From positions 2,082,501 through 2,146,500 of the forward strand of contig NZ_CP096147.1 of assembly GCF_026016445.1 (NCBI RefSeq): DNA of 64,000 nt, in the 5' to 3' direction. The notes beneath the pieces were generated by a model, which did no database searches, was not told the DNA's origin, and saw only the letters and a program-made list of their open reading frames with translations. The stretch comes from Cognatishimia activa (GTDB lineage Bacteria > Pseudomonadota > Alphaproteobacteria > Rhodobacterales > Rhodobacteraceae). This document shows, piece after piece, positions 17,779-26,529 of the stretch. Position 1 is the stretch's first letter, and every line of letters starts with the position of its first letter. The position numbers and the translations under genes are program-made.

Positions 17779-19188
17779 TTATTCAGCAGGCTGCGCGCGC
17801 TCTCGGGCGTCCAAAGCCGCTAGTCCTTCGTTCAGGGCTTCATTGGCCGCATCTGCCCGGCGACGCAGGGTCTCGATATTGGCTGCTGCGAAGGCTGCTC
17901 GTTCTTCGTCTTCCTGACGTGTTGAGAAGCGTACGAAGAAGGCGAGGAAGGAGGCCGCCGCTACGACCATGCCGAGGATCAGGAAGGCTTCGGACCAGTC
18001 GATCATGTTCTTGAAGAGGAAGCCTGCGAGAACCGCACCGGCGTTACCGCCTGCACCGACCACGCCAGCCACAGCGCCCAGCGCCTTCTTGTTGATGAAA
18101 GGAACAACAGAGTAGGTTGCACCCTCAGCCATCTGAGTGAAGAGCGAGAAGACGATCAAAGCAGGCAGTGCCAGGAAGAGAACCTGCATCTGGCTGAAGA
18201 CCATCAGTGCACAGCCTTCAAACAAGAGGCAGATGAAAAGCCAGAAGCTACGGCCTTTCAGCCCCCAAAGCGCACCGAAGTTGTCGCCGAAGATGCCGCC
18301 AAGAGTACGGGCAAACATGTTCATCAGACCAAAGGAGGCTGCCACGAAACCAGCAGTCACCAGTGTCAGATCGAAGTAGTCGATGAAGTAAAGCGCCGCG
18401 ACGTTGTTCACAGTCAGCTCAATGCCGAAACAGCAGCCGTAGATCACAAACAGAACCCAAACACGCGGGTCTTTCAGCGCATTCAAGTAGTTGCCGGTGA
18501 CTTTCTTCTTCTCTGGCATACGGCCTTGCGCACGCAGCTCATCAAAGTTGCCCTCTGGCGCGTCCTGAGTGACGAAGTAGTAGGCGATACCGATCAGGAA
18601 GATGATTGCGCCAACCACAACCATGGACAGACGCCAGCCCACGGCTTCAGAGAAGCCAAAGCCGATGACCATAACAGAGAAGAGAAGCGGCATCACAAAT
18701 TGAGTGACACCCCCACCGAGGTTACCCCAGCCTGCAGATGTCGCATTGGCCTGCCCCACAATGTTGGGAGCGAACATCACGGTGGTGTGGTACTGCGTGA
18801 TCACAAAGGCCGCACCAATGCAGCCGATCAGCACGCGGAACATCAGGAAGGTTTCAAAGGTCTGTGCCAGACCGATGCCCATTACGGGCAGCGAGCCAAG
18901 AAGCAATAACCATGTATAGGATTTCCTTGGACCGATCCGGTCACAAAGCCAGCCGATAAATAGCCGAGCGAAGATGGTCATCGACACAGACCCGATGATG
19001 GCCCAGCCGATTTGTTGTTGTGTCAGTTGCAGCTCGTCCCGCACAACGCTCATCAGCGGTGCGATCCCGAACCATGCGAAGAAACACGAGAAGAAAGCGA
19101 ACCAAGTCATGTGGAAGGTTCGGATTTGAACCATTTTCACATTGAAGAAGTTTCGCCAAAGGCTTGTTGCCTTGCCTTGCAGTTCCAT
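17779..19188 (-). CDS. narK: NarK1-type nitrate/proton symporter
   Basis: A 12-TM major facilitator of 469 aa with the NNP motif GWGNLGGGVTQFVMPLLFS and GAVAGVVGAGGNAGAVLAGFLF. It is shorter than NarK2 and has a charged C-terminal tail of about 40 residues. The NarK1 class is thought to bring nitrate in with protons and start respiration. It is the first gene of the nar operon, and its promoter region carries an FNR/NarR-type box about 108 bp upstream of the ATG. Confidence 0.93.
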   Translation of the reverse strand: MELQGKATSLWRNFFNVKMVQIRTFHMTWFAFFSCFFAWFGIAPLMSVVRDELQLTQQQIGWAIIGSVSMTIFARLFIGWLCDRIGPRKSYTWLLLLGSLPVMGIGLAQTFETFLMFRVLIGCIGAAFVITQYHTTVMFAPNIVGQANATSAGWGNLGGGVTQFVMPLLFSVMVIGFGFSEAVGWRLSMVVVGAIIFLIGIAYYFVTQDAPEGNFDELRAQGRMPEKKKVTGNYLNALKDPRVWVLFVIYGCCFGIELTVNNVAALYFIDYFDLTLVTAGFVAASFGLMNMFARTLGGIFGDNFGALWGLKGRSFWLFICLLFEGCALMVFSQMQVLFLALPALIVFSLFTQMAEGATYSVVPFINKKALGAVAGVVGAGGNAGAVLAGFLFKNMIDWSEAFLILGMVVAAASFLAFFVRFSTRQEDEERAAFAAANIETLRRRADAANEALNEGLAALDARERAQPAE

Positions 19189-19289
19189 TCAGTTGACCCC
19201 CGTTTCTGGGACAGCTTGGTGTCCGACAGACGACACAAAGCCGCTGTTTCCGTTGGTCAAGATTTTCACAAAGCCAGCAACAAACCGTC

Positions 19290-19303
19290 TTGATCCAAGT
19301 CAA
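19290..19303 (-). promoter_or_regulatory. FNR/NarR-type box upstream of narK1
   Basis: TTGATCCAAGTCAA matches the TTGAT-N4-ATCAA consensus at 9 of 10 positions. If it acts from about -41.5, transcription of the nar operon would start near 19255, with an AT-rich -10 candidate (GAAAAT, minus strand) around 19262-19267. Confidence 0.65.
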
Positions 19304-19403
19304 TGAACCGCAAAAATCACTTAAAATTAATGGGTTAGAGAAATTTTTCTCTCAGTTAATTTATTTTTTTGGGGGCGCTAACAAATGTTTCGCAATTGAT
19401 ACG

Positions 19404-19439
19404 TTGACATTGCGCCTCGGTTCGCTTGATAAAAATCAA
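19404..19439 (+). promoter_or_regulatory. narR promoter overlapped by a perfect FNR-type box
   Basis: TTGACA (19404-19409) and TGATAA (19427-19432) are separated by 17 bp and form a near-consensus sigma-70 promoter. The perfect box TTGATAAAAATCAA (19426-19439) covers the -10 hexamer. Bound regulator would block this promoter, so autorepression of narR is the simplest reading. The leader to the ATG at 19463 would be about 24 bases. Confidence 0.6.
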
Positions 19440-19462
19440 GTTGGAAAAATATAGGTAGCCAA

Positions 19463-20158
19463 ATGCGACCAGAGGACATTCCGGGAATCAGGGCGCTGCC
19501 TGTGTTTTCGCAAATGGCGGAAGAAAACTTTGAACGCCTCATGCGAGGGGCTTACTTTCAAAGTTTCCCACCACATGTTGAACTGATCACCGAAGGTCAC
19601 CCCAGTGACTTTCTGCACATCATTGTCGAAGGCAAGGTCGAGCTTTTCGCCAATTGGGACAATCGCGAAACCACAATGGCAACGGTGCGCCCGATTTCGA
19701 CCTTCATTCTGGCAGCGACCATCAAAGACGCGGATTATCTCATGTCCGCGCGCACACTGGAACGCTCAAAGGTGATCCTGATCCCATCCATCGACGTGCG
19801 CACGATCTTTGAAGAAGACAACGCCTTCGCACGATCCGTGGTGACCGAACTCGCGCAGTGTTACCGCTCAGTCATCAAATCGCAGAAAGACATCAAGCTG
19901 CGCACCTCGCTTGAGCGTCTCGCCAATTACCTCCTGCGCCAGGCCCGGCGAGCAGAGGCAGATGAGTTTGAACTGCAGCTGGAAAAGCGCCGTCTCGCAT
20001 CATTTCTTGGGATGACACCGGAAAACCTAAGCCGCGCCTTTAAGGGGCTTAAAAACCACGGGGTACAGGTGAGTGGAAACCAAATTCACTTGGTTGACCG
20101 GTCCGCATTGATTGACTTTGCCAAACCTAGCCGCCTGATCGACGATCCGACGAGTTGA
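19463..20158 (+). CDS. narR: Crp/Fnr-family nitrate respiration regulator (NarR-like)
   Basis: A 231-aa protein with a cyclic-nucleotide-binding-type beta barrel (residues 15-120), a dimer helix, and an HTH in ASFLGMTPENLSRAFKGLKNHGV. It has no N-terminal FNR cysteine cluster: the only cysteine in the sensory half is near residue 134. NarR of Paracoccus is of this type and activates narK-narGHJI in response to nitrate or nitrite. The divergent position next to narK1, plus FNR-type boxes in the gap, supports the same job. Confidence 0.88.
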   Translation: MRPEDIPGIRALPVFSQMAEENFERLMRGAYFQSFPPHVELITEGHPSDFLHIIVEGKVELFANWDNRETTMATVRPISTFILAATIKDADYLMSARTLERSKVILIPSIDVRTIFEEDNAFARSVVTELAQCYRSVIKSQKDIKLRTSLERLANYLLRQARRAEADEFELQLEKRRLASFLGMTPENLSRAFKGLKNHGVQVSGNQIHLVDRSALIDFAKPSRLIDDPTS

Positions 20159-20236
20159 GCAAAGCCAACCATCTTTATCGAAAATGCTGGCAAAGAGAAT
20201 GGGATGTACGTGGCCTGTTGAGGCCACACCATATTT

Positions 20237-20704
20237 TTATCCGCGGCCACGATAGGTCGGAACACCCTGATCCGGAATCCAGACATGCTCAAGCTCTGGC
20301 CCGGTTTGGTAGAAGACATCAATTGGAATACCGCCCCTTGGGTACCAATAGGCCCCAACGCGGAGCCACTTTGGTTCGAGCAGCTCTTCGATGCGTTTAC
20401 CAATGGTGACCGAGCAATCTTCATGAAATGCCCCGTGGTTCCGGAAAGAGCCTAGGAAGAGTTTCAGAGACTTGCTTTCCACCAGCCATTCGCCCGGCAC
20501 GTAATCAATGACGATATGTGCAAAATCCGGTGCTGCGGTCAGCGGGCAAAGCGACGTAAATTCAGGTGCCGTAAATCGCACCGCATAATCTGTGCCCTTT
20601 TGCGGGTTGGGCACGCGTTCCATCACCGCTTCCTCAGGGGAGTTCGGCAATTCCGTTTTAGTGCCCAACTGTGTCAGGCCCGCGTAAATGCTTTCTTCAG
20701 CCAT
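20237..20704 (-). CDS. queF: NADPH-dependent preQ0 reductase
   Basis: Reduces 7-cyano-7-deazaguanine to preQ1 in queuosine synthesis. A 155-aa unimodular QueF with the catalytic cysteine C53 in TSLCPLT and the family block [18 protein letters not shown]. It is the last gene of a queC-queD-queE-queF cluster, with a 13-bp gap from queE. Confidence 0.96.
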   Translation of the reverse strand: MAEESIYAGLTQLGTKTELPNSPEEAVMERVPNPQKGTDYAVRFTAPEFTSLCPLTAAPDFAHIVIDYVPGEWLVESKSLKLFLGSFRNHGAFHEDCSVTIGKRIEELLEPKWLRVGAYWYPRGGIPIDVFYQTGPELEHVWIPDQGVPTYRGRG

Positions 20705-20717
20705 GTCTGTGTCCTTA

Positions 20718-21431
20718 TCAAACGCCGCGTTTGTTGCCCCAGATCAGGACATGCAGCTGCGGCAGGATTTTGGGAGCGAACCAGCGGTCCGCCAATGTTT
20801 TGTCAATCAGCCACTCGTAGCGATCCATAATGCCGGTCATATCGATCTCGGCATCTTCGGCATCGGGTGGCGGTGGGGTGTGGTTGCCCGGTTGAATGTA
20901 AAGCGGCAGGTCTGAATAGCGTGCAGCCGTGTCTTTCGCCCAGGCGTAATCCGCATCATCAAAGACAACGATCTTTAAGACAGTTTCAGCTTCCCTGGCT
21001 GCCTTCACACAGGCATCGAACTTCTCCCAATCCACGGTCTCACCGGACGACGGAGGCTTTGGAGAGAGGATCAATGGGTCCAGCTCAGAGAACCATGGGC
21101 GCGCAACAGACCCCTGGGTTTCCAAGGCGAAGTCATATCCCTTTGACTTGCCCAAGGCGATCAAAGGTCCAAAGTCCTGAATGGCTGGGTTACCGCCAGA
21201 CAAGGACACAGTCAGAGGCACGCCGCCCGAAAGGCGCTCAACCTCGGCCCAGACCTCTTCGGTGGTCATCTTGGCCCAGGTATGGCGGTATTCGTTGTCA
21301 ACGGCATGCAGACTATCACACCACACGCAGCGATAATCGCAGCCCCCTGCCCGCACAAAGACAGTTGGCGCGCCAATAACAGCGCCCTCGCCCTGAATGG
21401 TCGGCCCAAATATCTCAGCGATGCGCAGCAT
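20718..21431 (-). CDS. queE: 7-carboxy-7-deazaguanine synthase
   Basis: A radical SAM enzyme that rearranges 6-carboxy-tetrahydropterin to CDG. The iron-sulfur ligands are the CX3CX2C motif at C31, C35, C38 ([10 protein letters not shown]). The start [16 protein letters not shown] overlaps the queD stop (TAATG), showing translational coupling; the longer frame to 21509 runs into queD. Confidence 0.96.
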   Translation of the reverse strand: MLRIAEIFGPTIQGEGAVIGAPTVFVRAGGCDYRCVWCDSLHAVDNEYRHTWAKMTTEEVWAEVERLSGGVPLTVSLSGGNPAIQDFGPLIALGKSKGYDFALETQGSVARPWFSELDPLILSPKPPSSGETVDWEKFDACVKAAREAETVLKIVVFDDADYAWAKDTAARYSDLPLYIQPGNHTPPPPDAEDAEIDMTGIMDRYEWLIDKTLADRWFAPKILPQLHVLIWGNKRGV

Positions 21432-21787
21432 TACGGACGATATTCCGCCCAGATCTTTGGCGTCTCTTGAATTTTCACTGCACTGGTTTGGTGCCAGCGT
21501 TCCTTGCACCAGTCATAGATCACTTTGCAGAGCCACTCTGTGGTGACATTTGGATGATCGAACACATCATTAAGATGTTTGTGATCCAGATTTTCATCGA
21601 TCCAATCCTTCAGCGCATTCAGCTCTTTGAAATCAACAATGAAGCCGGTTTTATCGAGCGTTTCCGAAGCCAGCTCCAGCGTCACAATATAGTTGTGACC
21701 ATGCAGCTGTGTGCAGGGATGACCTTCGGGAAGGTCAGTCAGCTGGTGACTTGCAGAGAAATAGAATTCTTTACCAATGCGATACAT
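21431..21787 (-). CDS. queD: 6-carboxy-5,6,7,8-tetrahydropterin synthase
   Basis: A zinc enzyme of 118 aa converting dihydroneopterin triphosphate to CPH4. Zinc ligands H14, H29 and H31 and the catalytic C25 are seen in FSASHQL and [10 protein letters not shown]. The start overlaps the queC stop by one base (TGATG). Confidence 0.95.
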   Translation of the reverse strand: MYRIGKEFYFSASHQLTDLPEGHPCTQLHGHNYIVTLELASETLDKTGFIVDFKELNALKDWIDENLDHKHLNDVFDHPNVTTEWLCKVIYDWCKERWHQTSAVKIQETPKIWAEYRP

Positions 21788-22479
21788 CAGGAAGCCTCCA
21801 CCACGGATTTCCAATAATCAGGATCGGCATATTCCGTTGGATCTTCGACGCCTGCGAGATGGAAGGCTTCACGCCGCTCAACACAAGTCCCGCAGCGACC
21901 ACAGTGTTTTTCGCCGCCTTTGTAGCAAGACCACGTGTCGGCAAAGGGTGTATTCACCTTCGCGCCTTCGACAACGATCTCGGATTTCGGGACATGCACG
22001 AAGGGTGTGTAGAGTTTTACATCCGCATAGCCTTCCAAGGCCGCATCCTGCATTTTCTGGAAAGCTTCGATAAAGCCCGGGCGGCAATCGGGATAAATGA
22101 AGTGATCGCCACCATGCACCGCCGTGGCGACAGCCTCTGCGTCCTTCGCGGCCGCAACCCCAAAAGCCACCGCGAGCATGATTGCATTGCGGTTCGGAAC
22201 AACCGTCACTTTCATATTGTCTTCGGCGTAATGCCCATCGGGCACATCCACGTCATCCGTCAAAGCCGAGCCAGACAGAAACGCGCCAATCGCTGTCATA
22301 TCAATCAAGTCATGCGGCACGCCAAGGCGTTCTGCCGCGCGGGCCGCATAGCCCACTTCTTTTTTGTGACGCTGCCCGTAATCAAACGAGATCAGCCCCA
22401 CCAATTCATGTTCCGCGGCCACTTTGTAAGCCAGCGACACGGAATCCAATCCGCCTGAGCAGATGACAAGAGTCTTCAT
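21787..22479 (-). CDS. queC: 7-cyano-7-deazaguanine synthase
   Basis: An ATP-dependent enzyme making preQ0 from CDG and ammonia. The PP-loop motif SGGLDS is at residues 8-13, and the C-terminal zinc site is SCYKGGEKHCGRCGTC. It is the first gene of the que cluster. A GC-rich leader that could fold lies just upstream. Confidence 0.97.
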   Translation of the reverse strand: MKTLVICSGGLDSVSLAYKVAAEHELVGLISFDYGQRHKKEVGYAARAAERLGVPHDLIDMTAIGAFLSGSALTDDVDVPDGHYAEDNMKVTVVPNRNAIMLAVAFGVAAAKDAEAVATAVHGGDHFIYPDCRPGFIEAFQKMQDAALEGYADVKLYTPFVHVPKSEIVVEGAKVNTPFADTWSCYKGGEKHCGRCGTCVERREAFHLAGVEDPTEYADPDYWKSVVEAS

Positions 22480-22560
22480 ATTTTGATCCTTGTTTTAGCA
22501 AACCGGGTAGGCTGCGACCGGTATCCGGGACCATCCCGAACGGGCGGCGTTTAGCAGGGC
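22480..22560 (-). promoter_or_regulatory. Structured leader of the que operon
   Basis: Read on the minus strand, it contains two GC-rich segments able to form hairpins (CCCGGATACCGG; ACCGG with CCCGGT) and then GCTAAAACAAGGA, an A-rich tail running into the Shine-Dalgarno AAGGA before ATG. This layout resembles small preQ1 sensors, but I could not fit a known preQ1 consensus. Confidence 0.3.
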
Positions 22561-22592
22561 TATTTCAGTTTGGAAAGCGCGAAATGAGGCTG

Positions 22593-24083
22593 TTAACTCG
22601 CGTAAAGCGCACCCCAGCGTTCAATCAGCTTTTGTTGCAAGGTCTTCGCGCGACGGTTCCAGCTCTTTGCACCTTTAGGCCGATCCCGTTGCGCGCGGGT
22701 CAGACGCGCGCGGGTTTCGGTATCGGCTGAGAATATTGCAAAGGCCAGCTCCTGCCCCGACGGGGCTTTCATGTAGCCAGCCAATCCGCTGACAAAATTC
22801 AACGTACCGGTCTTGGCATTCACCGCAATCGGATGATTTTTGAGCGGACGCCCTTTGGCATCCTTCATTGCAAAGGCACGCAGGATCGGATGAATTTGGG
22901 ATTTCTGAGCGATGATCGACAAGGCCTTGGCCAGCTCATCAGAGCGTATCCTTGACTGATCCCCAAGGCCCGAATGATCAACGAATTTCGCGGTCTTGAT
23001 GCCAAGCGTCTCGGAGGCCCAGGCCTCCATCTCTCGTCCAGACGCACGCAATGACGCTGCATAAACGCCGCGCGCATTGGTTGCAGCCAGGCCAACCATC
23101 TCAGCGGTGATATTGGTGGAATAGCGCAGCATCCCCTTCAGGATGGTCAACAATGGATCACTCTGCACGGACGCCAGCTCCTGCCCAGCAGGACGACTTG
23201 CTGTCTTGACCGGCGCTGGCACCAACATCCCCTTCTCTTTGGCGAGTTCACGCAGCACCTCGCCAGCATAGACCTCTGGCTGGCGCATCGGCAGCCAACG
23301 GCCACCCTCATTGTTCAAAGCATGGCGCGAGACGGACCAGTGATCAACGCCATCGACATTCACATAATCAAAGACCGGCGCTTTGCGCTCGCTCAGCGCG
23401 ATCTTCGCAACCCGCACAGATGGGCGATGCTTTTCGCTACGCGCTTCCATAGCGGTTTTGAATTTCCCGTCGACCTTCTTCCAGTCGAAATAAACGCGAT
23501 TGAAATTCAGACAAATCCCCGAAACCGAGGTTGCATAACCCACATGTTTCGGCTGCCCCGGATCAATCGCCTCGACATAAGGCAAGGCCCCTCCGTAAAC
23601 GACAAAGCGCCCTTCAACACGTTTCAATCCGCTCTCAGCAAGCTTGTTCACCAAACGCGCCATACCGTCGGTATTCAGGGTCGGATCACCGCCCCCAACC
23701 AGAGCGAGATCGCCTTTCAACACACCATCCACAATCGGCGCGCTCGCCACCACCTTTGTGTGGAACCGATGATCCGCCCCAAGCAGGTCGAGCGCATATA
23801 ACGCTGTCACAGCCTTTGATACGCTGGCAGGGGGTAGTGCTACCGCAGGCCCAGAGGCCTCCAGAATGCGCCCACTGCCCAGTTCTGCCACCGTAAAGCT
23901 GACCGCTCCGCCTAGCTTTGCCTCGGCAATCAGCTCTTCAGGCGTCGCAGCTGCGCGACGAATGACGCTCTGCGGACGCGCCTTAGGGCGTAGGGATGTG
24001 ACCGGCGCATTGGCCCAGAGGGGCGTCGCAGCAAGACTTGTGAGACCCGCTAAAATGGCGCGTCTGGAGGGCAATTTCGACAT
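22593..24083 (-). CDS. dacB: D-alanyl-D-alanine carboxypeptidase/endopeptidase (PBP4 type)
   Basis: A low-molecular-weight penicillin-binding protein of the S13 family, cleaving peptidoglycan peptides in the periplasm. The active site motifs are S87-V-S-K90, STN (RYSTNITAEM) and KTG (NAKTGTLNFVSG). The N-terminus has a twin arginine followed by a hydrophobic stretch and ALW-A-N type cleavage (SRRAILAGLTSLAATPLWA), suggestive of export by Tat or Sec. 496 aa, full length. Confidence 0.93.
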   Translation of the reverse strand: MSKLPSRRAILAGLTSLAATPLWANAPVTSLRPKARPQSVIRRAAATPEELIAEAKLGGAVSFTVAELGSGRILEASGPAVALPPASVSKAVTALYALDLLGADHRFHTKVVASAPIVDGVLKGDLALVGGGDPTLNTDGMARLVNKLAESGLKRVEGRFVVYGGALPYVEAIDPGQPKHVGYATSVSGICLNFNRVYFDWKKVDGKFKTAMEARSEKHRPSVRVAKIALSERKAPVFDYVNVDGVDHWSVSRHALNNEGGRWLPMRQPEVYAGEVLRELAKEKGMLVPAPVKTASRPAGQELASVQSDPLLTILKGMLRYSTNITAEMVGLAATNARGVYAASLRASGREMEAWASETLGIKTAKFVDHSGLGDQSRIRSDELAKALSIIAQKSQIHPILRAFAMKDAKGRPLKNHPIAVNAKTGTLNFVSGLAGYMKAPSGQELAFAIFSADTETRARLTRAQRDRPKGAKSWNRRAKTLQQKLIERWGALYAS

Positions 24084-24164
24084 GGTGCGACTGTACGTCT
24101 TGGGACGGCGAAGGCAAGCATCTGACGCTCATTTTCACTGAAAATTCAACAACCATGACCGACC

Positions 24165-24791
24165 TTAGGCGCTTTCAGCCACCGTCCACTTACCCGCCGC
24201 CCTGATCTGGGTCGAACTCAGGCTGCTCATGGGAACATTGCTAAAGCACCAGGCTGGCGCCGGGGTGGTCGCCAGCATCTGACTGTGCCGCCCCTTGATC
24301 TGATAGGCGCGATAGACATCAGCCGTCTTTGCTGTGCGCGCCGCAATCCGGTCCCCCGGACGCGCCAAGACACCCACTGGCACGGAATCCATAATCAGCC
24401 GCCAATCCTTCCAGCGATGAAACTGCGCAAGATTGTCAGCGCCCATCAGCCAGACAAAGCGCACACCGGGATAACTCGCCTTCAGGCGCAGAACCGTCTC
24501 TGCCGTATAACGCGTGCCAGCGCGGGCTTCAAAATCGCTGATCGTCACCCGTGGATGGTGCATGATCTCTTCAGCCGCCCGCATCCGTCTTGCGATTGCC
24601 GCAGGGCCGCGCGCTTTCAACGGATTGCCGGGGCTCACAAGCCACCAAACACGATCCAGATTGAACCGCTTCAACGCCTCCAGCGTGATATGCACATGGC
24701 CCTGATGGGGCGGATCAAACGACCCGCCAAGCAGACCCACTGTCATGCCCGGCTCAAGGTGAGTCACACGTTTTCGGATTCCAGAAACCAT
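24165..24791 (-). CDS. nadD: Nicotinate-nucleotide adenylyltransferase
   Basis: Makes deamido-NAD from nicotinate mononucleotide and ATP. The nucleotidyltransferase motif is [11 protein letters not shown], and the second signature is SSTQIR near the C-terminus. ATG at 24791 (MVSGIRKR) is preferred; a GTG at 24812 would add seven residues. Neither has a good ribosome site. In many relatives rsfS follows nadD, but not here. Confidence 0.92.
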   Translation of the reverse strand: MVSGIRKRVTHLEPGMTVGLLGGSFDPPHQGHVHITLEALKRFNLDRVWWLVSPGNPLKARGPAAIARRMRAAEEIMHHPRVTISDFEARAGTRYTAETVLRLKASYPGVRFVWLMGADNLAQFHRWKDWRLIMDSVPVGVLARPGDRIAARTAKTADVYRAYQIKGRHSQMLATTPAPAWCFSNVPMSSLSSTQIRAAGKWTVAESA

Positions 24792-24856
24792 GGGCGCAAT
24801 AAAATTCGCCACCCGCTGAATGTCCAGTCCAAAACCGGCTTGACGTCACGCATATA

Positions 24857-24872
24857 GTTGACATATGTCAAC
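24857..24872. promoter_or_regulatory. Perfect 16-bp palindrome at the MarR-GNAT start
   Basis: GTTGACATATGTCAAC ends three bases before the ATG at 24876 and so covers the ribosome binding region. A MarR-type dimer site and autoregulation are likely. A second palindrome, TGACGTCA, lies at 24841-24848. Confidence 0.6.
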
Positions 24873-24875
24873 AAC

Positions 24876-25751
24876 ATGAAAGATCAGGATATTCAACGCA
24901 TTAGGCGTTTCAATCGCGCGGTGACTGCAAAACTCGGTGTTTTGGACAGCTCCTTTATGGGCCGAGGCCGCCCTTTAGGTGTTGCCCGCGTCATCCACGC
25001 GATTGGCCATTTCGGCAGCGACATTGGTGTGATCCGCACCCAGCTGGGGCTGGATAAGGCCGTGCTCAGCCGCATGTTACGCGGCTTGGAAAGCGATGGT
25101 CTGATCACCTTTCGCGTCGACACCAAAGACGCCCGCAAACGCCATGCGGACCTGACGGACAAAGGCCAAGCCGAATATAATGCCTATGATACGCTCTCGA
25201 ATGATCACGCCGCCGACCTACTTGCGAACCATCCGCAGACCGAACAGGTCTTAAAAGCCATGGACCTTATTGCCACGGCCTTCACCCGCGATCATGTGGC
25301 GATCACCCCTATGGACCCGCGCGCGTGTCAAAGCATTTCCTGCCTGGAAAACTACTACACCGAGCTTGAAACGCGGTTTGAGCGCGGCTTTGATGTCTCG
25401 CTTTCACGCGACCCGGAAGCCATCAATATGATGACACCATTGGGTGCGTTTTATGTGGCCATGTCGGACGGTGTGCCGCTGGGGTGCTGCGGGTTGAAAG
25501 GTGTTGGTACTGAGGTGGCGGAAATCAAACGCCTCTGGGTCAGCCCCGCCGCCCGTGGTATGGGGCTGGCACAGCGCTTGCTGACCGAATGCGAAGTGGC
25601 CGCGCGCGAGTTGGGCATTAAGGTGCTGCGCCTGGACACAAACTCCGCCCTGCCCGAGGCCGAAAAACTCTATCGCAAAACCGGCTGGACGCAGATTGAT
25701 CGGTTCAATGATGACCCATACCCGGATTTGTTTTTCGAGAAGGCCTTGTGA
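24876..25751 (+). CDS. MarR-family regulator fused to a GNAT acetyltransferase
   Basis: A 291-aa fusion. Residues 1-140 form a MarR winged helix (IRTQLGLDKAVLSRMLRGLESDGLITFRVDTKDARKRHADLT). Residues 150-291 form a GNAT fold with the acetyl-CoA loop RLWVSPAARGMGLAQRLLTECE. The ATG at 24876 is chosen because the upstream TTG lies inside the operator palindrome. Such fusions are known in actinobacteria and alphaproteobacteria; the substrate acetylated is unknown. Confidence 0.88.
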   Translation: MKDQDIQRIRRFNRAVTAKLGVLDSSFMGRGRPLGVARVIHAIGHFGSDIGVIRTQLGLDKAVLSRMLRGLESDGLITFRVDTKDARKRHADLTDKGQAEYNAYDTLSNDHAADLLANHPQTEQVLKAMDLIATAFTRDHVAITPMDPRACQSISCLENYYTELETRFERGFDVSLSRDPEAINMMTPLGAFYVAMSDGVPLGCCGLKGVGTEVAEIKRLWVSPAARGMGLAQRLLTECEVAARELGIKVLRLDTNSALPEAEKLYRKTGWTQIDRFNDDPYPDLFFEKAL

Positions 25752-25758
25752 CGTACAC

Positions 25759-25774
25759 CGGACTTCAGCCCGGA
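25759..25774. repeat. Degenerate REP-like palindrome
   Basis: CCGGACTTCAGCCCGG, preceded by CGTACA, is an imperfect copy of the GTAGG-CCGGGCTTCAGCCCGG element found at 26381 and 31041. Confidence 0.5.
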
Positions 25775-25846
25775 TATTCTTTTCACTGCTTTACACCCCG
25801 GTAAATTTCTTCAAAGTAACCGCAATTCAAATCAAGAGAATTTACC

Positions 25847-26368
25847 ATGAAAAAACATATCCTTGCGGTGGCACTCTTTATCAGTGCAACACTTCCCGGT
25901 TTTGCAGATCCAAAAGCCGATATCGATTACATCGTCGAACAAACGGTCACGCGCGAGCTTTTTGAAGGTGCGCTACAAGCACAAAAAACCGTGCTGCTAC
26001 CTGCACTCGAAAGCAGTTTCCGAGAACAAGGTGTTGAAGTCAGTGACTTGGACAAATTTCTAGACATTATGGTCGACGAATGGATCGACGCATTCACAGA
26101 AGAAATGCAAGCGTCCATCGGCGAGGTCTACATGGGTGAATTCACCGATGCGGAACTGCAAGCAATCGCAGAATTCTATCGCTCAAGCGGCGGGCAGGCC
26201 TTGATCGCAAAAACGCCTGCGATCATGCAGGCGAGCGCTGAGCTAGGGATGAAAGCGGGACCAGCAGCATTTCAGTCCGTTAAACCCAGAATGGAGAACC
26301 GTTTGAAAGAAGAAGGTGTAGTACTTTCCAAACCAAACGCTTTGGAGCGCATACTAGATGCGTTTTGA
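25847..26368 (+). CDS. DUF2059 secreted protein
   Basis: A 173-aa protein with a signal peptide (MKKHILAVALFISATLPGFA). The DUF2059 core is MGEFTDAELQAIAEFYRSSGGQALIAKTPAIMQ, an all-helical domain common in proteobacterial periplasmic proteins of unknown role. The gene is AT-richer than its upstream neighbour. Flanked on both sides by REP-like palindromes. Confidence 0.85.
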   Translation: MKKHILAVALFISATLPGFADPKADIDYIVEQTVTRELFEGALQAQKTVLLPALESSFREQGVEVSDLDKFLDIMVDEWIDAFTEEMQASIGEVYMGEFTDAELQAIAEFYRSSGGQALIAKTPAIMQASAELGMKAGPAAFQSVKPRMENRLKEEGVVLSKPNALERILDAF

Positions 26369-26380
26369 ACCCTGACTTGA

Positions 26381-26404
26381 AGCCGGGCTAAAGCCCGGCC
26401 TACG
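26381..26404. repeat. REP-like palindrome
   Basis: Arms GCCGGGCT (26382-26389) and AGCCCGGC (26392-26399) are followed by CTACG. Read on the minus strand this is GTAG-GCCGGGCTTTAGCCCGGC, the GTAG-headed hairpin form typical of REP elements. Confidence 0.75.
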
Positions 26405-26465
26405 CTTATTGAGATGCCTGACATCCCCACAAAGGGCGGCGCCTGACCCTGGGTGGGTGCGAAGC

Positions 26466-26508
26466 GCCCTCCCGTGGGGAGGGTCGGGCGCTGCCCGGCG
26501 GTGCCGGG
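26466..26508. terminator. GC-rich hairpins between convergent genes
   Basis: CCTCCC/GGGAGG around a short loop, then CCCGGC-GGT-GCCGGG followed by TTT (26494-26511). They could end the DUF2059 transcript; the first part looks like a dispersed repeat. Confidence 0.4.
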
Positions 26509-26529
26509 TTTCGGCTCAAATTAAACTTG

